This document shows, one piece after another, positions 36,259 to 48,330 of a stretch of 64,000 nt of DNA (positions are counted from its first letter, which is position 1; every line of letters starts with the position of its first letter). The notes below the pieces were generated by a model. It was not told where the DNA came from, did no database searches, and saw only the letters and a list, made by a program, of their open reading frames with translations. The position numbers and the translations under genes were made by a program. Source of the stretch: Branchiostoma lanceolatum (taxonomy: Eukaryota; Chordata; Leptocardii; Amphioxiformes; Branchiostomatidae); assembly GCF_035083965.1 (NCBI RefSeq), contig NC_089724.1:5628001-5692000 (forward strand), in the 5' to 3' direction.

Positions 36259-39119
36259 TTACTTGCCGTAAATACTAGGCCAATGTCCCAAACACGGCCA
36301 ATAGCGGCAGGAGAAGTAGCAGCGACGCCACCCGCGCCACCAGTAGTAATAGAGACACCGACAGCGATAGTACTCGCGGCAAGTCAATCTCTTCTTACGG
36401 CTCTTTGCACCTGAAATTATAAGATAAATATAGAAGAACTTTATTGCGCGACTATTGTAGCAGGTACAAAGTATGGCAACAACAGTAAACATAGAACAAG
36501 ACATAAGTATGGAATAAAATTTAACTACAACAAAATGACTATCTTAGGTTTTACATGATTCAAGTTGGGCTAATTTTGAGTATCATTATTTTTTCTATAA
36601 ATAACAAAACAATCTTTTAAATATCTAATAAATATGAATAAGCAAACAAGACAGTGAATAGATCAGCAATCATCGATTTCACGTCCTTGTGAAAATCTAT
36701 TGTACAAAACTGATTCACGCTGACAATGATATGACAGTCAATTTTGATTCTACACAAACTGAAAACTTCAGCTTATTTACATGTGCATGTAGATATTGAA
36801 CTTAAGATTTAAGTAACAAACGCATTGATATCTAAGTTCAATATCAATGCATTTGTTGTGAACTGTTTGACTATAAAGACCTGGGTCGTTTGAATAGTAT
36901 TTCCAATGTTTTTCCCTCCTGAAAGCAAAGGAAAGGCGAATACTGATCATGAACAGTCAAACCGACTTTAAAATTTAACTTAACTGCTTTTTTTGTAATT
37001 GTTGTTATTCATATCATACTACTTCCTATTGGGCAGCAGCTTCGAGTTTTGATGACGTGTGAAGACTTTTGCTGACACTTTTAACATACTGTACGAACAT
37101 TTTAAGATATTGCAAGGAAAGGGCCCTAATCAAAAATCGTTGCTTTTTCATTTAAGTTGTGTTGTTTTGAAGAAAACTAGTATCACCGACACCTCCCTAG
37201 GGGCATTTGAACACATCAAGAGCGGACTGTTTAGTCGTTTTTAGCAGAAGTAATTGTCCTTACCGTCAGCAGCAGCCGCAGGCGCGTTGTCCGATGCCGA
37301 GGCGACTTCTCGAGTGACGGCCCAGTAGACTTCACGGGACTTACAGAATTCAAGCATGTTCTCGCTCAGGATCGACTTGTCCACCTGTCCTCGACTTCCA
37401 TCCAAGGTGAGGTTCAGTCCTTCGCCAGCCTCAGCCTCCTCTACTTTGTCCTATACAGAAGAAACAGGGCTGTTCTCATAACGTTTTATGTGTACTGGTA
37501 TTCTTCTAACGAAATGAAATGCTTTTTTCACGATACAGACTGAGAGAAAATCGTTGTACCCTTACCTCGTCGCCTTTGTCAATCTCATTTGCCAGCTTTT
37601 CAACAGCGTCCTCGTTAGATGCACTGCCCTCGACGACGAAACAGATATGGAGGCCGGAAAACTTGTATGCTGTCAGATCCTACAACAGAAAGAACAGAGT
37701 TGGGTATGTACCTGTGACTGGTGAGAACTCGACAAAGCGTCCCAACGTGGCATGAAAATTTCAGCGGAGAAATAAATAAGAACAAGTTAAGAGGGGTCTA
37801 AGAGGAGTACACTGAAGTCAGTAAAAGACAGACAATGATTATCAAAGATGCCCATGTAGCTTTCGTCGGGGTAACTTTTACTCACGTTTTTGGTGTCGAA
37901 CATGACGGCAGTCTCTCCATCCTCGCTCTTGGTGTAGAAAGCCTCAGTCTTCAACTCCACATCAACTTCTATCTTCTCTTGGATGACCTTACCGTCATAC
38001 TTCAGCTTACGGTTGGTCTGTTAGTCGGTGTCAGAGAGGAACAATCACAACGTTAACATCTTAATCTGAATTGTTTAGGGCGCCATTTGTCGTAACACAC
38101 CAGCTTTGTCACTACGTTAACATTAGTATGAAGCCTGATTGTTCAGCCAGTAAATTCAATTCTCATTCAGCGCATTACACACGGGCCTTGCAGGCATGCG
38201 GTGGCGGCTGGCTGATCATAACACCAGACAACTGCACTAATCTACCGTACGTGTCTGAGGACAACGAGTTCCATTCTACTCCCCAACATATACATGTCAA
38301 TGTTTCTTGTGGCCACGTACTCTGACCGAGGCACTTCAAGACTACATGTAGTTGTTATCAGTTTATCTTGTACATTTATTTTTACAGTCGACGCCACAAG
38401 CACACGCATGATCGGCGCCTGAATACCAAGCTTTAATGAAAATCCCGGTTACTGTAAATGCAGAAATGTTCGCAGTGGTTTTCTGTTCGCGGTTTTCGCG
38501 GTGAACTGTTTACCGCGAATTTAAACCCACACGGTAAAAAGCTGTTCCATTGTGTGACCGTAGCGTGCGCTACTATTGTTTCAAAGGCGAAGTCAAAACC
38601 GCCGCGCACACTTCAGTTTCTTCCGTCCGCGAAATTAAAGCCCCGCGAACACTCCTGCATTTACAGCATAGGCTACCCTGCGGATTTAGGCGAAGTAGCG
38701 TTACATACGAGAGGCGTCTCACCGTTAACTTGTTGTTGGCGTCCCTGGACAGGAACACGCCGAGCAGGGTGGCTCCAGTCACCAGCAGCACGAGGAACAC
38801 GGCCCCCGCTACAAGCCCGGTCTTCAGTTTCTCCTGATGAGCAGCAAGGTTCTGAGGAGGTAAATGAAAAGTAAGCGCTCATTAAAGTTTATTATTAGAT
38901 TCGACGACGCGACTACTTTCTGTCGTCAGACATAAGATATAGATACTCCCATTTGTGTCTCAGATTACACAGCACACACAGATCCTGTATATGTTTAAAG
39001 CATTGAAGCTACGATTGAAAAAAACAAACACGAAAGCCTAATACCTTGAAGTCGTCCTCAGGATCTGCCGGCGGTCCCGCGTAGGGGGGAAGGGGCTTCT
39101 TGTCCTCGGTATAGCTCAT
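36259..39119 (-). CDS. BRICHOS-domain type II membrane precursor with Cys-rich cationic C-terminus
   Basis: Six exons (39119-39045, 38851-38723, 38017-37886, 37679-37566, 37450-37264, 36410-36259) give 789 nt and 262 aa; all borders are GT-AG and in phase. Residues 1-35 are a cytosolic Pro/Asp-rich head, 36-59 a single membrane span, and about 68-200 a BRICHOS domain with its conserved aspartate (D109, FDTKNDLTAY) and two cysteines (C125 in HICFVV, C186 in LEFCKSREVYW). A furin-type site RKKR (217-220) precedes a 42-residue tail with six cysteines (223, 229, 231, 243, 247, 252), eight Arg/Lys, one acidic residue and 14 aromatics. Two known precedents fit: chondromodulin/tenomodulin, where a Cys-rich domain follows BRICHOS with C-x3-C-x5-C spacing (here C-x3-C-x4-C), and annelid arenicin-type antimicrobial precursors. 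The BRICHOS call is firm; which class the tail belongs to is inference. A splice acceptor just 5' of the ATG implies an upstream non-coding exon. Confidence 0.88.
38450..38667. mobile_element. ACTGTAAATGCAG-family MITE in BRICHOS intron
   Basis: TACTGTAAATGCAGAAATGT at the left and CTGCATTTACAGCAT at the right bound a 218 bp non-coding element, with long imperfect inverted ends carrying GCGGTT/AACCGC stretches. It sits 56 bp from exon 2 (38723-38851). Confidence 0.78.
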
Positions 39120-39459
39120 TCTTCTATCGTCCTGAAACAAAAACAAAAATTACAATTTCTTGACTCGCTGTTACTTAAGATTTTTGTTTATAACCAAGAA
39201 ACGAAGTCAAAATATATACGAGGATATGGACGTTGTTTAGTTACATGCAGGAAATAGGTATAGTTTCCCAACCAAAACATTCAAAATTTATGCGGTACTA
39301 AAGAATCTTCTCACAAAACCTGAGTACTGTTAGTCTCAGTACCTGTTTAACAATGAGAGACAAATAATGACCTACCGATAGGCCGCCGATTAAGACGTAG
39401 AACCGTTGCAGACTGTCAGAGGGATCGATGGACCGCTGAGATGCAGGGCTGAGCACAGC

Positions 39460-39512
39460 TTGGTCGGTCGGTCGGTCGGTCGGTCGGTCCGTCTGTCGGT
39501 CGGTCTGTGGAG
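39460..39512. repeat. (GGTC)n microsatellite
   Basis: A run of GGTC tetramers, becoming imperfect GTCTGTCGGTC, lies upstream of the BRICHOS start and may fall in its 5' UTR or promoter. Confidence 0.85.
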
Positions 39513-40558
39513 ATCTTTTTGGTCGTCGTCGTCTCCCGCCGCCAGGATCTGTCCCAAACTGCGGCACAGGTGCGTATTTATGGGCGACATAAACAATGGG
39601 AACCAGTGTCTGATAAGAAAACGATATTTTGCAAAATAGAGTAATTATAAATTCAAATGACTGGGTGTTCCGTTGACTAGGCAAAACGTGCGCATGCGTC
39701 ACACGACCTTTCTAATCTGCCAGAGGGGCCAAGTGAAGGATTTAGAATCAATGAAGAAAATGTTGCAGACCTTTATATTGGCTGGGGGAAAAGTCTGTAT
39801 TTATACTTAAAGGATTTGTCTTCATAACATCTATCAAAATCTACTTTGCATTTGTATGGTTCACATCTGTAGGGGACTCTGGTGCTCCGCCATGACGTCA
39901 CCAGACGAATAACTTTACAGCTGTTACTTGTACTTCAGGGCATGACACTGTTTCCTTAATATATATATATATATCTTTTCACCAGAAGGCGGTGTTATTT
40001 TCCACTAGATTATGTATCAATGAATACATAATCAGCCGACTTTTTACAGAATTTTGCTTATGGTAGATTACACAAGGTGTGTTTTTTAAAACAATATGAT
40101 ACTCACTAAACCCTTGCAGACCCTACCCATGTATTCCCTATGTGTAAACATACATCTTACGGTGAATATTTTTGGCATAGATGAAGGGGGTTAAGCACAA
40201 TAAGATGGCCAATTGTTAATAAGATATAAAAGAACACAAGGCAAGACGAGTTTTTCTTAACCACCCTGACATTCTTTTTGTAATCTAACTTTTGTCAGGC
40301 ATTGTCAGGCACATTGTAATAAGCCATAGGCTGAGGTTGTTTAATTTAATTAATCAGAAAATAGAGGGTCATCTGGGGAATTCGGTAGAATACTGAATGC
40401 TTTTTGATGCGCATTGGACTAGTGGGTACTTTATCGTATACTGTAAACAGTATTCGTTTTTACTTCCTAAAATTATCATCTATTGGAAAATAACTCCCCC
40501 CTCTGGACTTTAGGACTCCTTTAACAAATGGTATAATCTATTGGCCTCTACCAACTAG

Positions 40559-40720
40559 CCTGGTATTCAAACCTGTTATAGCTCCGGAGTCTCCTTCTCT
40601 CCGCAAATAGAGGAGAGGAGGGAGCTATAATGATGTTTTATTTGCAAGTTCTTGCCCGAGGGCTGATTGCAACATGAAACATTGCATAGGGAGGGTATAT
40701 AAGGTTTGGATACCAGGATT
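40559..40720. mobile_element. MITE with CCTGGTATTCAAACCT ends
   Basis: AGCCTGGTATTCAAACCTG at the left and AGGTTTGGATACCAGGAT at the right are near-perfect inverted ends; AGCTCC and GGAGCT further inside extend the stem. A related half-copy lies at 51770-51870, 80 bp before an esterase exon. Confidence 0.7.
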
Positions 40721-41989
40721 ATTCTATTTGTCCAACTCACATATCTATCCGTACATCTGATGTTATCTCCTACGTCGTCGGGGGCAAATCGTAGAAAACT
40801 GAAGTGCTAGAAAACAGAACTGATTTTGCACACACAAAAAAGGCGTGAAACATTGAGAACGAGCCGGTCCCTTGTTGGAGACCAGGAAGCTTTTGTCCTA
40901 CATAGGAACAGGCAAAATATGGAAATAATCTTTTTGAATTGTAAAAAAAAAAACGTATTTGTTCTTCGTTTCTTGATAGAAAATGCAAAACAATGTGTGC
41001 TTCTTTAAGTAAATGTGGACTTGGAAATTCACACATCATTTGAAAAAAAAAGCGAGGCAGCAGTATACCGGCAATATATATTTCTGGAAGTGACTAAAAG
41101 AAATGAAATATGGTAAGGTATATTGTTGAAGGTTGACCGTTTATCTTTATTTGTGACCTGAATACAAAACGCTCTTTGCACACTACCAAATGTTTTATTC
41201 CACCGACATTTTAGTGACCATCCCAGAATTGCCATGAGGAAGGTGACAGACGGTCACTGAAGCGTCAATTTTCGTCCTTGTGACTGGGGCATTAGCATCT
41301 CACAACACGACTAGGTTGGCCACAGAGTTGCTGTAGTTCTAAACCCATTTAGTAGGTGGCGCCACTGTCTGGGAAATAAGTCTAAATAAAATGTTCATCA
41401 TACCGGATACGATAGAAACTTGGTATTAACTGCTGGTAAAATCTAATGCTGTACTGTAAAGACTCGCGGCTGCAGACATCATCATTTTAGTAACAAATTC
41501 CACGGCTATGGAACAGTTACATGATAAGCAGATATTGGTAACAGCCACTGCTGTTCTCCTTCTCCCGAACTAACCTCATTTGCAGGTCTTCTAGTGGGAT
41601 GCCGGCGTTCATTTTTGGTTGTGGATGGTGGTGGGGCTTTGATTACACTGATTCGCAGTTTTCAACATACCGGGGCCAGGTCCTTTTACCAGGCCGCAAG
41701 ATCATTTTGCCGCCATAGGGCTAGGAGGCTAGTCCCGAACACTCAGCCATCCTCTCAACATCCTGCCTCCCTTGGGCGGTGTACACGTAGGGCAACAGGC
41801 TGGCGATGGGTGTTGTCGGTTGGCTGGGTTGTGTAAAGAGGCTCGGTGTCGCAGCGAAATCGCCAGGACAGCGGTCGTTGTTTGAGGAGCCGGTCCTGCG
41901 GGGCACTGTAAAGCGGACTGATAATTTGTTGTATTGCATACCCGGTAAACTGTTTCGTGGCGCAACACACCTGGCTTCTACTGACCAGT

Positions 41990-42290
41990 ACAAGCTGCAT
42001 ATCCGGACAGATTTACTTGATCCACTCACTCTTCTCGATAAGTGTGGTGGGTTCTTTTACGTGCTCGAGGTGTGGCTCTCCTCAAACACAGGACCTCCGT
42101 TTAACGTCCAATCCAAGGGACGTCCCTATCCGAAGCTAGGTACTACTCATTACCACCTGAGTGGAAATTCGTGTTTTAAAGTGCATTAACCCCAGGGCAA
42201 AACGTCAATGGCGCATATCAGGATTCGAACCAGGGACCACTGTTTTCTGGTCCAAACACCCTACCATTACGCCACAGCGAAGCCACAATT
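41990..42290. mobile_element. tRNA-related SINE
   Basis: The body (CTTGATCCACTCACTC, AAGTGTGGTGGGTTCTTT, GTGCTCGAGGTGTGGCTC) is shared with 27445-27565. The distal part, read on the minus strand, has GGTTCGAATCCTGATATG (B box) and an A-box-like TGGCGTAATGGTAGGG. Confidence 0.6.
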
Positions 42291-42299
42291 CTTGACAGA

Positions 42300-42560
42300 T
42301 AACTGACGACCAGATAACTAACATCACATACCGGACACAAAGCGCTCTGGGTGTCAAGTATCTTTCAAACTGTTGTATAAACTTTCACAAACTGGCACTT
42401 TGTTAAGGCACACTGGCAAGGCAAAGTTCAGGTAAATGTCACTGCCCCTCGCATCAATCAAGAACAGGACCACTGTGATGGTTGAGTTGTCGCCTCCGTG
42501 TGTCCTTTATACGGGTCGGTAGTCAGGCATCCAAATATTGCACCATCGGACGTTCTCTCA
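42300..42560. repeat. Duplicated segment, copy 1 (see 47230-47520)
   Basis: A segment of about 260 bp shares long identical stretches with 47230-47520, e.g. GAACAGGACCACTGTGATGG and CGGGTCGGTAGTCAGGCAT. It lies upstream of the small peptide gene at 43381, so it may include its promoter. Confidence 0.8.
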
Positions 42561-43380
42561 GGCTGTTTTTTATCTGTTAACGAACGTTTATTGACAACAA
42601 CTTGGTGCTACCAAAAAATCAACAACTTTAACATAACGACAAAGCTCGTAAAGCCATGCATATGTTTTACATGGGGAGAAACTTGTGAACCAGATCACGC
42701 TCAGAGCGCCCTGATCTGTACTAAACAGCATTTTCGCTGAGTCATCCCATTAGAATAGGCCGTTCTGAGATTGAAGCTCTGATTGGCAAATCTAGTTAGT
42801 TCAAATCAATAACCTGTAAGCTGATTGGCTATCTCTACGAGTGCCCTGGCCTAACTTCTAAGGACGCCCTGCTTAAAGTAGAGTAGAGGGTACAAAAGCA
42901 AGTCGACGCCGCTCTCTTTTCATTCACCCACTTTTGACTGGAAAGGTCGAAACCGGTGATACCGTTGCACCTCAGCAGTCATCCTTCCGGCGCCTTCTCG
43001 ACTTTGTGAACAAGATCTCTGGGTTCTTCAGGCTTTTCTGCAGGAAAGGACAGACGCTTCTTTACATTCTCCGCAGGTATGAGTTTTTATCACAATTTTC
43101 CGTCGCTCTGACTTTTTTCACGCCAGCAGAAAGGTAGTAGATATATCAATGTCAGCCACTCCACGTTACCATGGGTGGTTAAGAAGGAACAGTTCGCACA
43201 TTTTGCTACCGAGATCGTTTTTAACAGCTATATTGACTATCGCCAAATCTAAGTTTGACTCTGATACCGAATGATAAGAGCGGTTGATCTGAAATGATTT
43301 ACTGACCACAATTAACTTTTTTTTTAAATCCAGGAGCGTTACCGTTAGCGTCGTCTGATTTTTTTATTCTTCCAAGCACG

Positions 43381-43990
43381 ATGAAAACGACCCTGGTGTT
43401 GCTTCTTGTTGTCCTGGTCATCTCTTTCGTGATGATGGCAGCGGAGAGCTGTGGTAGTACAGGCAATGGTGGTGCCGGCGGTGGCCACAGTAGTGGGGTA
43501 AGTTGTATTTTTGGCGATGCCTCAGTGGCGAGCCAAATGATGTAGTATTGTGTGCAGTTTGCAAATATGCTAGAAATTGCACAGGCATTTGTCTACAGGA
43601 ATATTAATCCCAGAAGAATGTTTAGAATGTTAGTCAGCAGCACAAAGGATAGAAAGTGGGTCATGCAGCCCCCTGGGGGCATTCCTCCCAGAGAACCTAG
43701 ACAGGCAGCTACATGTGTTAGCCAGATGTCAGTCAGAGTCAGGCTTATGTATACATGATCCATCTAAGACCTCAGATCTAGAGTTGTATTGTTCGTTTCT
43801 AAAACAGTGTGTGGCTGTTACAATATTTTTTTAGATGTCTTGATGCTGCTTCTTTCAACTGTAACATTTAATGTCTTTCTTCTGGCAACGGGTCATAACT
43901 GCATCAAGTTTGTACTGATACAGATTGTGCACACGCTGCTTCAATTACCTATAACGTTACAAGCTGAATAGCTAAAGGGCATTAACCCCG

Positions 43991-44044
<54 letters not shown>

Positions 44045-46146
44045 GTGTGTGCGTGTGTGTTAGAATTATGTGCTTGTGTTTTTTTGTGTCCGTTTTGTGT
44101 TTGTAGGTTTGCGCGTGTTTGTAGGTATGTTGATGTGTGCGGAGAATTATTCTGAGTAGATGTTGAAAGACCATTTGCAACAAAAAAGATCTAGATTAAC
44201 GTTACGAAAGCGTCGTTAACACCTTTTTAGAGATTTTGGAGTGAATTTAATTCGACACTAGTGGACGGAATTCAATTATATTTGTCTGCTTGTGTATGAA
44301 AGCAAAATAGGCATGATTGGATGCAATATCAGTTGTTTTATTGGTGACATTTTCAAACCCAGGAGGGGCGTAGGAGCGTGAAGGAGTGGTTGGCCAACCA
44401 CCAGGCCGAGGACGGGGACCGCCAAGAGGAGGTGGACAACGACGTGCCTTCCTAAGGGAAATGATTAATGAAAAGGTAAAAAAAGGGCAGTACTACATAG
44501 TTTCCTATGACGTGTTACTTATGTGTGCACTCCAAGCATATCTCCCGGTGGCAGAATCTTTTTTAAAGGCAAAGAGAGTGTCCTGTATGCCACCGGGGAT
44601 CTGCCTGCACTCGCAAGCCTGCCGGACATTGTCTTTGCCTATATAAAGATCTGCTTGAATATAAAATACCTTAGCCCCATGTCTTGCCGAGATCATTCTT
44701 GTCCAAACAATCCTCCCCCAAGAACCAATGAGACATTTACATACATGCATACGGATTTTCCGGCTCATAAAACCGAAGATGTACGTTTTCTAAAAATGAA
44801 GTGTCTGGTATTAAAAAATGTAACTAATGTGGGCATTGATACATTTTACCAGTTTTTTTTACCGTTTATTTCAGTGTATAGATAACGTTGGGTAACCTAA
44901 ATTCGGGATTTTTCCGATAATGGTTGACTGAAATCAATCTAGCAGAACAATAAACCATCCTTTTTTTCTATTATTCTGTCAGTATCATGTACTATCTTTG
45001 CACTAATCATATATATGGTAGATTTTGTCTCTAGTCGTGCTGACACCATAATATTTCAACTTGAAACTATCGTCCGCCGCACGCACAATGACAGTGCTGT
45101 CGGACAGGGGGGCACATTAATTCGGGAGAGAAGATTCGTCTTGAATATCTTACCGCTAATCACATTTTATACAGCAGCTATTCGTTCTATCCTTGGCTTG
45201 AGGAGAGTGCTATGGATATAGACGTGTCCAAGTAAAAAAAAATACACGAAAAAACGGCCGTACCGCACACATCAGGCCAGTTCCGGAACAACCCGTGTGT
45301 TGAGTCGGTAGAACTTCACTCAAAGTCGGCCCATCGTCATCATCGGGCAACGTGTAACGTTACATTATTCATGGGAAGTTAGCTGGATGCCGTAGCAATG
45401 GTAATACTAACTATGTCCATGTGTTCCTTGTTGTGTTAGGAGCAAACTTTGAGGAAAACATCTTCCTCAGTCCACTATCACACGCAGCATTTAGACAAAA
45501 AGTGTTCCTCACAAACCTTTGTCGTCTGCTTGACAACAGGATTCTGGTTAACAATATGGCGGCGGGAAAATACACGTGCCGTAGGTTGTAGCAACAGAGA
45601 GGAGTTTTGATGATTGATCACACTTAGAATCCAGTTGCAGGTTAGCAAAAGAGATTGTAATAAGTTGTCTTATAAATAATTGTGTTTAGCAGGCAGGAGA
45701 TGTGACATTTGTCTTATAAACCAGCGAACAACCGTGCAGTGTGAGTCTCCCACGAAGCCCCCAGACTCTGTCAATAAGGGACAGAGAGTTTTTGACGTCG
45801 CCAACTTCTAATGCATGGTTATCGAAGCTTTTCAGCCAGTGTTCTGAATACGTTAGTCTATCTGCTTTGCATTGCTGGCGTTATAACTGATTTTGCATCT
45901 AGCACATATCCCTAAATACCCCGTTTTCGAAAAATCCCGACTTTAAGTACCCCACGAATTTAGGTTACCCAACGTTATATATTTTAGTGGTTGTAGCTTT
46001 TCACATGCCCTGAAAGGTGCATGTAAGACTTACGTAGAGGATTTCTAAAAGATCTAAAAGTCCGGTGTACACTGCTCATGGTATTTTGTTGTATTTGTGT
46101 TTTTGTGCAGGGCAGTCGGGGTGACTATCACGTGCCCTCAACGTGA
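43381..46146 (+). CDS. Small secreted peptide, unrecognised, two possible last exons
   Basis: Exon 43381-43497 encodes 39 residues: a signal peptide (MKTTLVLLLVVLVISFVMMA...AES) then CGSTGNGGAGGGHSSG, ending in phase 0 at a GTAAGT donor. Two downstream exons fit. Exon 44363-44455 gives EGRRSVKEWLANHQAEDGD and more, then a stop (69 aa total). Exon 46111-46146 gives GSRGDYHVPST and a stop (50 aa), including an RGD tripeptide. The distal exon has a strong acceptor (TTTTTGTGCAG), an AATAAA 337 nt after its stop, and a diverged duplicate at 48062. I do not recognise the family; a bioactive or defence peptide is possible but unsupported. A likely non-coding 5' exon ends at about 43075 (CGCAG|GTATGAG). 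Confidence 0.55.
43991..44060. repeat. (GT)n microsatellite
   Basis: A run of GT dinucleotides with a few GC interruptions, in the first intron of the small peptide gene. Confidence 0.95.
44882..45978. mobile_element. 1.1 kb non-autonomous TIR transposon
   Basis: ATAACGTTGGGTAACCTAAA at 44882 is exactly inverted at the right end (TTTAGGTTACCCAACGTTAT, ending 45978), with about 24 bp of perfect TIR and partly matching subterminal sequence (CGGGATTTTTCCG / CGAAAAATCCCG). TATA-like sequence borders it. The paralogous segment at 47925-47960 lacks it, giving an empty site. No transposase ORF was recognised. Confidence 0.8.
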
Positions 46147-46482
46147 TCACTGACCGCCGTCAAGAACTTCTCTGGCATAGTCCTTTGTTAACATTAGCGT
46201 TGCTAGCTGTAGCTTTGCAGATTTAAAATGAAATGCTTAATACGTGTGTAAGGGATCGCTTGAGGTGCATAATTCCTAACCGATTATCAGGAACAATGGG
46301 AATAAGAGATTCAACACTTTGTCTGTAGAACTCTGACAACATATGACACGATTTGAATGCATCATCACTGCAAATCTATTAAGTTGTAATCTTTCTAGTT
46401 AAATCTAAGAACCTATATACGATTCGCAACTGCGTTAAGTCGCGCAAAGATATGTCAGGTCACCCCGTGCCAAACTACGGCA

Positions 46483-46488
46483 AATAAA
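46483..46488 (+). promoter_or_regulatory. Poly(A) signal of small peptide gene (distal exon form)
   Basis: AATAAA in GGCAAATAAAGG lies 337 nt after the stop at 46146. It supports 46111 onward as a genuine terminal exon. Confidence 0.5.
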
Positions 46489-46739
46489 GGCTAAATCTTG
46501 AAACTAGCAGTATGACGTCTTTTTGCTGTTGTGTATAAGCCTTAGGATGTTTTCTTGTCTACGTACCTGAAGCACTGATTTTTTAGACAAAACTTCCGAC
46601 AAAAGCGTTTCTGGCAAATCGTATTAGCATTTACATTGAATGCATACATTCAGAGTGGGAAGATTCGTCGTGTAAATGCAAGCAAACAGATGGGGGTAAC
46701 AGTTGCTGCTAAGGTGAGTAATAATAAGTAAGGCTGCAC

Positions 46740-47130
46740 CAAGTAATTTTTATGGATGACGTCCTTTGGAGACCCTAAATCTAATGCGAGAGCGCGAAAA
46801 AAAACAAGAAGGGCCGAAAAAAACAAGATGCCTAGATTTGAAATATAATAGTCGACGACACATGTTAGGACACAAACTGAATGAGAGAACACAGTGTAAC
46901 AACTAACGATTATTTTATTCATCATGAAAACAGCAATAATTTGAATAAATCAGTTGAAGTTGAACAGCAGTTGTTGTCCTGTCCTGTTTCTTTCCATATC
47001 CCATCGATTTGCGGCACTGTCGTAACTCTTTGGTCATAGTTACACGAAGAGGAATTCCTTGTTTTTTTTTCTGGGAACAGACCAAAATCAATGCGCGCGC
47101 GGACGTCATCCATAAAAATTACTTGCTGTG
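46740..47130. mobile_element. TIR element with AAGTAATTTTTATGG ends
   Basis: AAGTAATTTTTATGGATGAC near 46740 is inverted near 47125 (GTCATCCATAAAAATTACTT). The interior is AT-rich with no recognisable protein. Confidence 0.65.
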
Positions 47131-47229
47131 GCCTAACGAAAGACATGACGACAAGATGACTATCAAGTTGAACACATTCTGGACACGAGAAGGGAGCCGA
47201 CCTTGGGTGCCTGGCTCCCGCGGTACTGT

Positions 47230-47520
47230 AAATGTCACTAATAATAGTTGACAGACAGCTGTCGACAAGATAACTATCATCACATTGTGGACATGTCGAC
47301 ACAAAATGCTCTGGGTGTCAAGCATCTTGGAAACTGTTGTGTAAACTTTCGTATCTTGGTATTTTGGGGGGCGCACTGCACTGGAAAGGCAAAGTTCAGG
47401 GACATGTCACTGTCCCTCGCATCAATGAAGAACAGGACCACTGTGATGGTTGAGTCGTCGCCTCCGTGTGTCCTTTATACGGGTCGGTAGTCAGGCATTT
47501 AAATATTGCACCATCGGACG
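47230..47520. repeat. Duplicated segment, copy 2 (see 42300-42560)
   Basis: Matches 42300-42560 over about 260 bp. The coding first exon that follows copy 1 at 43381 was not found after this copy. Confidence 0.8.
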
Positions 47521-47879
47521 TGCCCATGGGCTGTTTTCTTGTCTGATAAGGAACGTCGATTATATAAAAAGTTGGTGTTGAGATTCATGATTAAGAGCCA
47601 TCGCACAAGAAAATCAGGCAAAACCAGGCAGAGGTCGGAAGATGGGGGTCGGCCGAATCGACTCATACTTTCCACGTGTGATAGGTATGTGGAACTATGA
47701 ACAGCCATATGATTGAAACCCTCCAGCTATTTTTCGTTATAGAGTTCTGGGACACCCCCCCCCTTCCCCCGGAACTCTCGCAAATCAAACAATTTCTGGC
47801 TTAAAATTACGAAATTGCGATGGCTACAATGATAAATCTGCTAACGATACAAAAATAAGACTTATATTGCCATAGGTAA

Positions 47880-48330
47880 TGTTGGCATTTAATGAATTTA
47901 ACAAGTGTTTATCTCACTGTTTATTTCAGTGTATTATGATATGTTTCAGTGGCTGTATCTTTTTACGTGTGCTGAAAGATAAGACTAAGAGAATTTCTAA
48001 AAGATCTGAAAGTTCAGTGTAAACTTCTCATGGTATTTTTGTTGTATTTGTGTTTTTGTGCAGGGCAGTTGGGGCGATACTGACGGCCGTCAAGAACTTC
48101 TCTGGCATAGTCTTTTGTTAACATTAGTGTTACTAGCTGTAGCTTTGCAGGTCTGAAATGAAATGCGTAATAAGTGTCTAGGTTAGGGTTTGCTTGCGGT
48201 GCATGGTTTCTAATCAACTATCAGGAACAAGGGAAGCAAGAGATTCAACACTTTGTCTGTAGAACTCTGAAAACATGACACGATTTGAATACATCAACAC
48301 TGCAAACGATCTATTTAGTTACGCTATAAT
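47880..48330 (+). pseudogene. Diverged duplicate of the small peptide gene's distal exon
   Basis: This segment parallels 44810-44880 joined to 45979-46400, i.e. the same locus without the 44882-45978 transposon. The acceptor TTTTTGTGCAG|GGCAGT is kept at 48062, but about 23 bp containing the YHVPST codons and the stop are deleted relative to copy 1, and RGD is lost (SRGD becomes SWGD). No first exon was found upstream, so it is probably a relic. Confidence 0.6.

Larger units (their letters stand above)
39720..42890. other. Intergenic region, repeats only
   Basis: No coding exon was recognised. A TIR element lies at 40559-40720, a segment resembling the 26765 repeat (ATTCCACCGACATTTTAGTG) near 41195, and a SINE at 41990-42290. 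A segment at about 42300-42560 is duplicated at 47230-47520. Confidence 0.5.

Noticed and set aside
47506-47700. Basic 64 aa ORF in the duplicated block
   Set aside because: No signal peptide, splice support or family motif; copy 1 does not conserve the frame.
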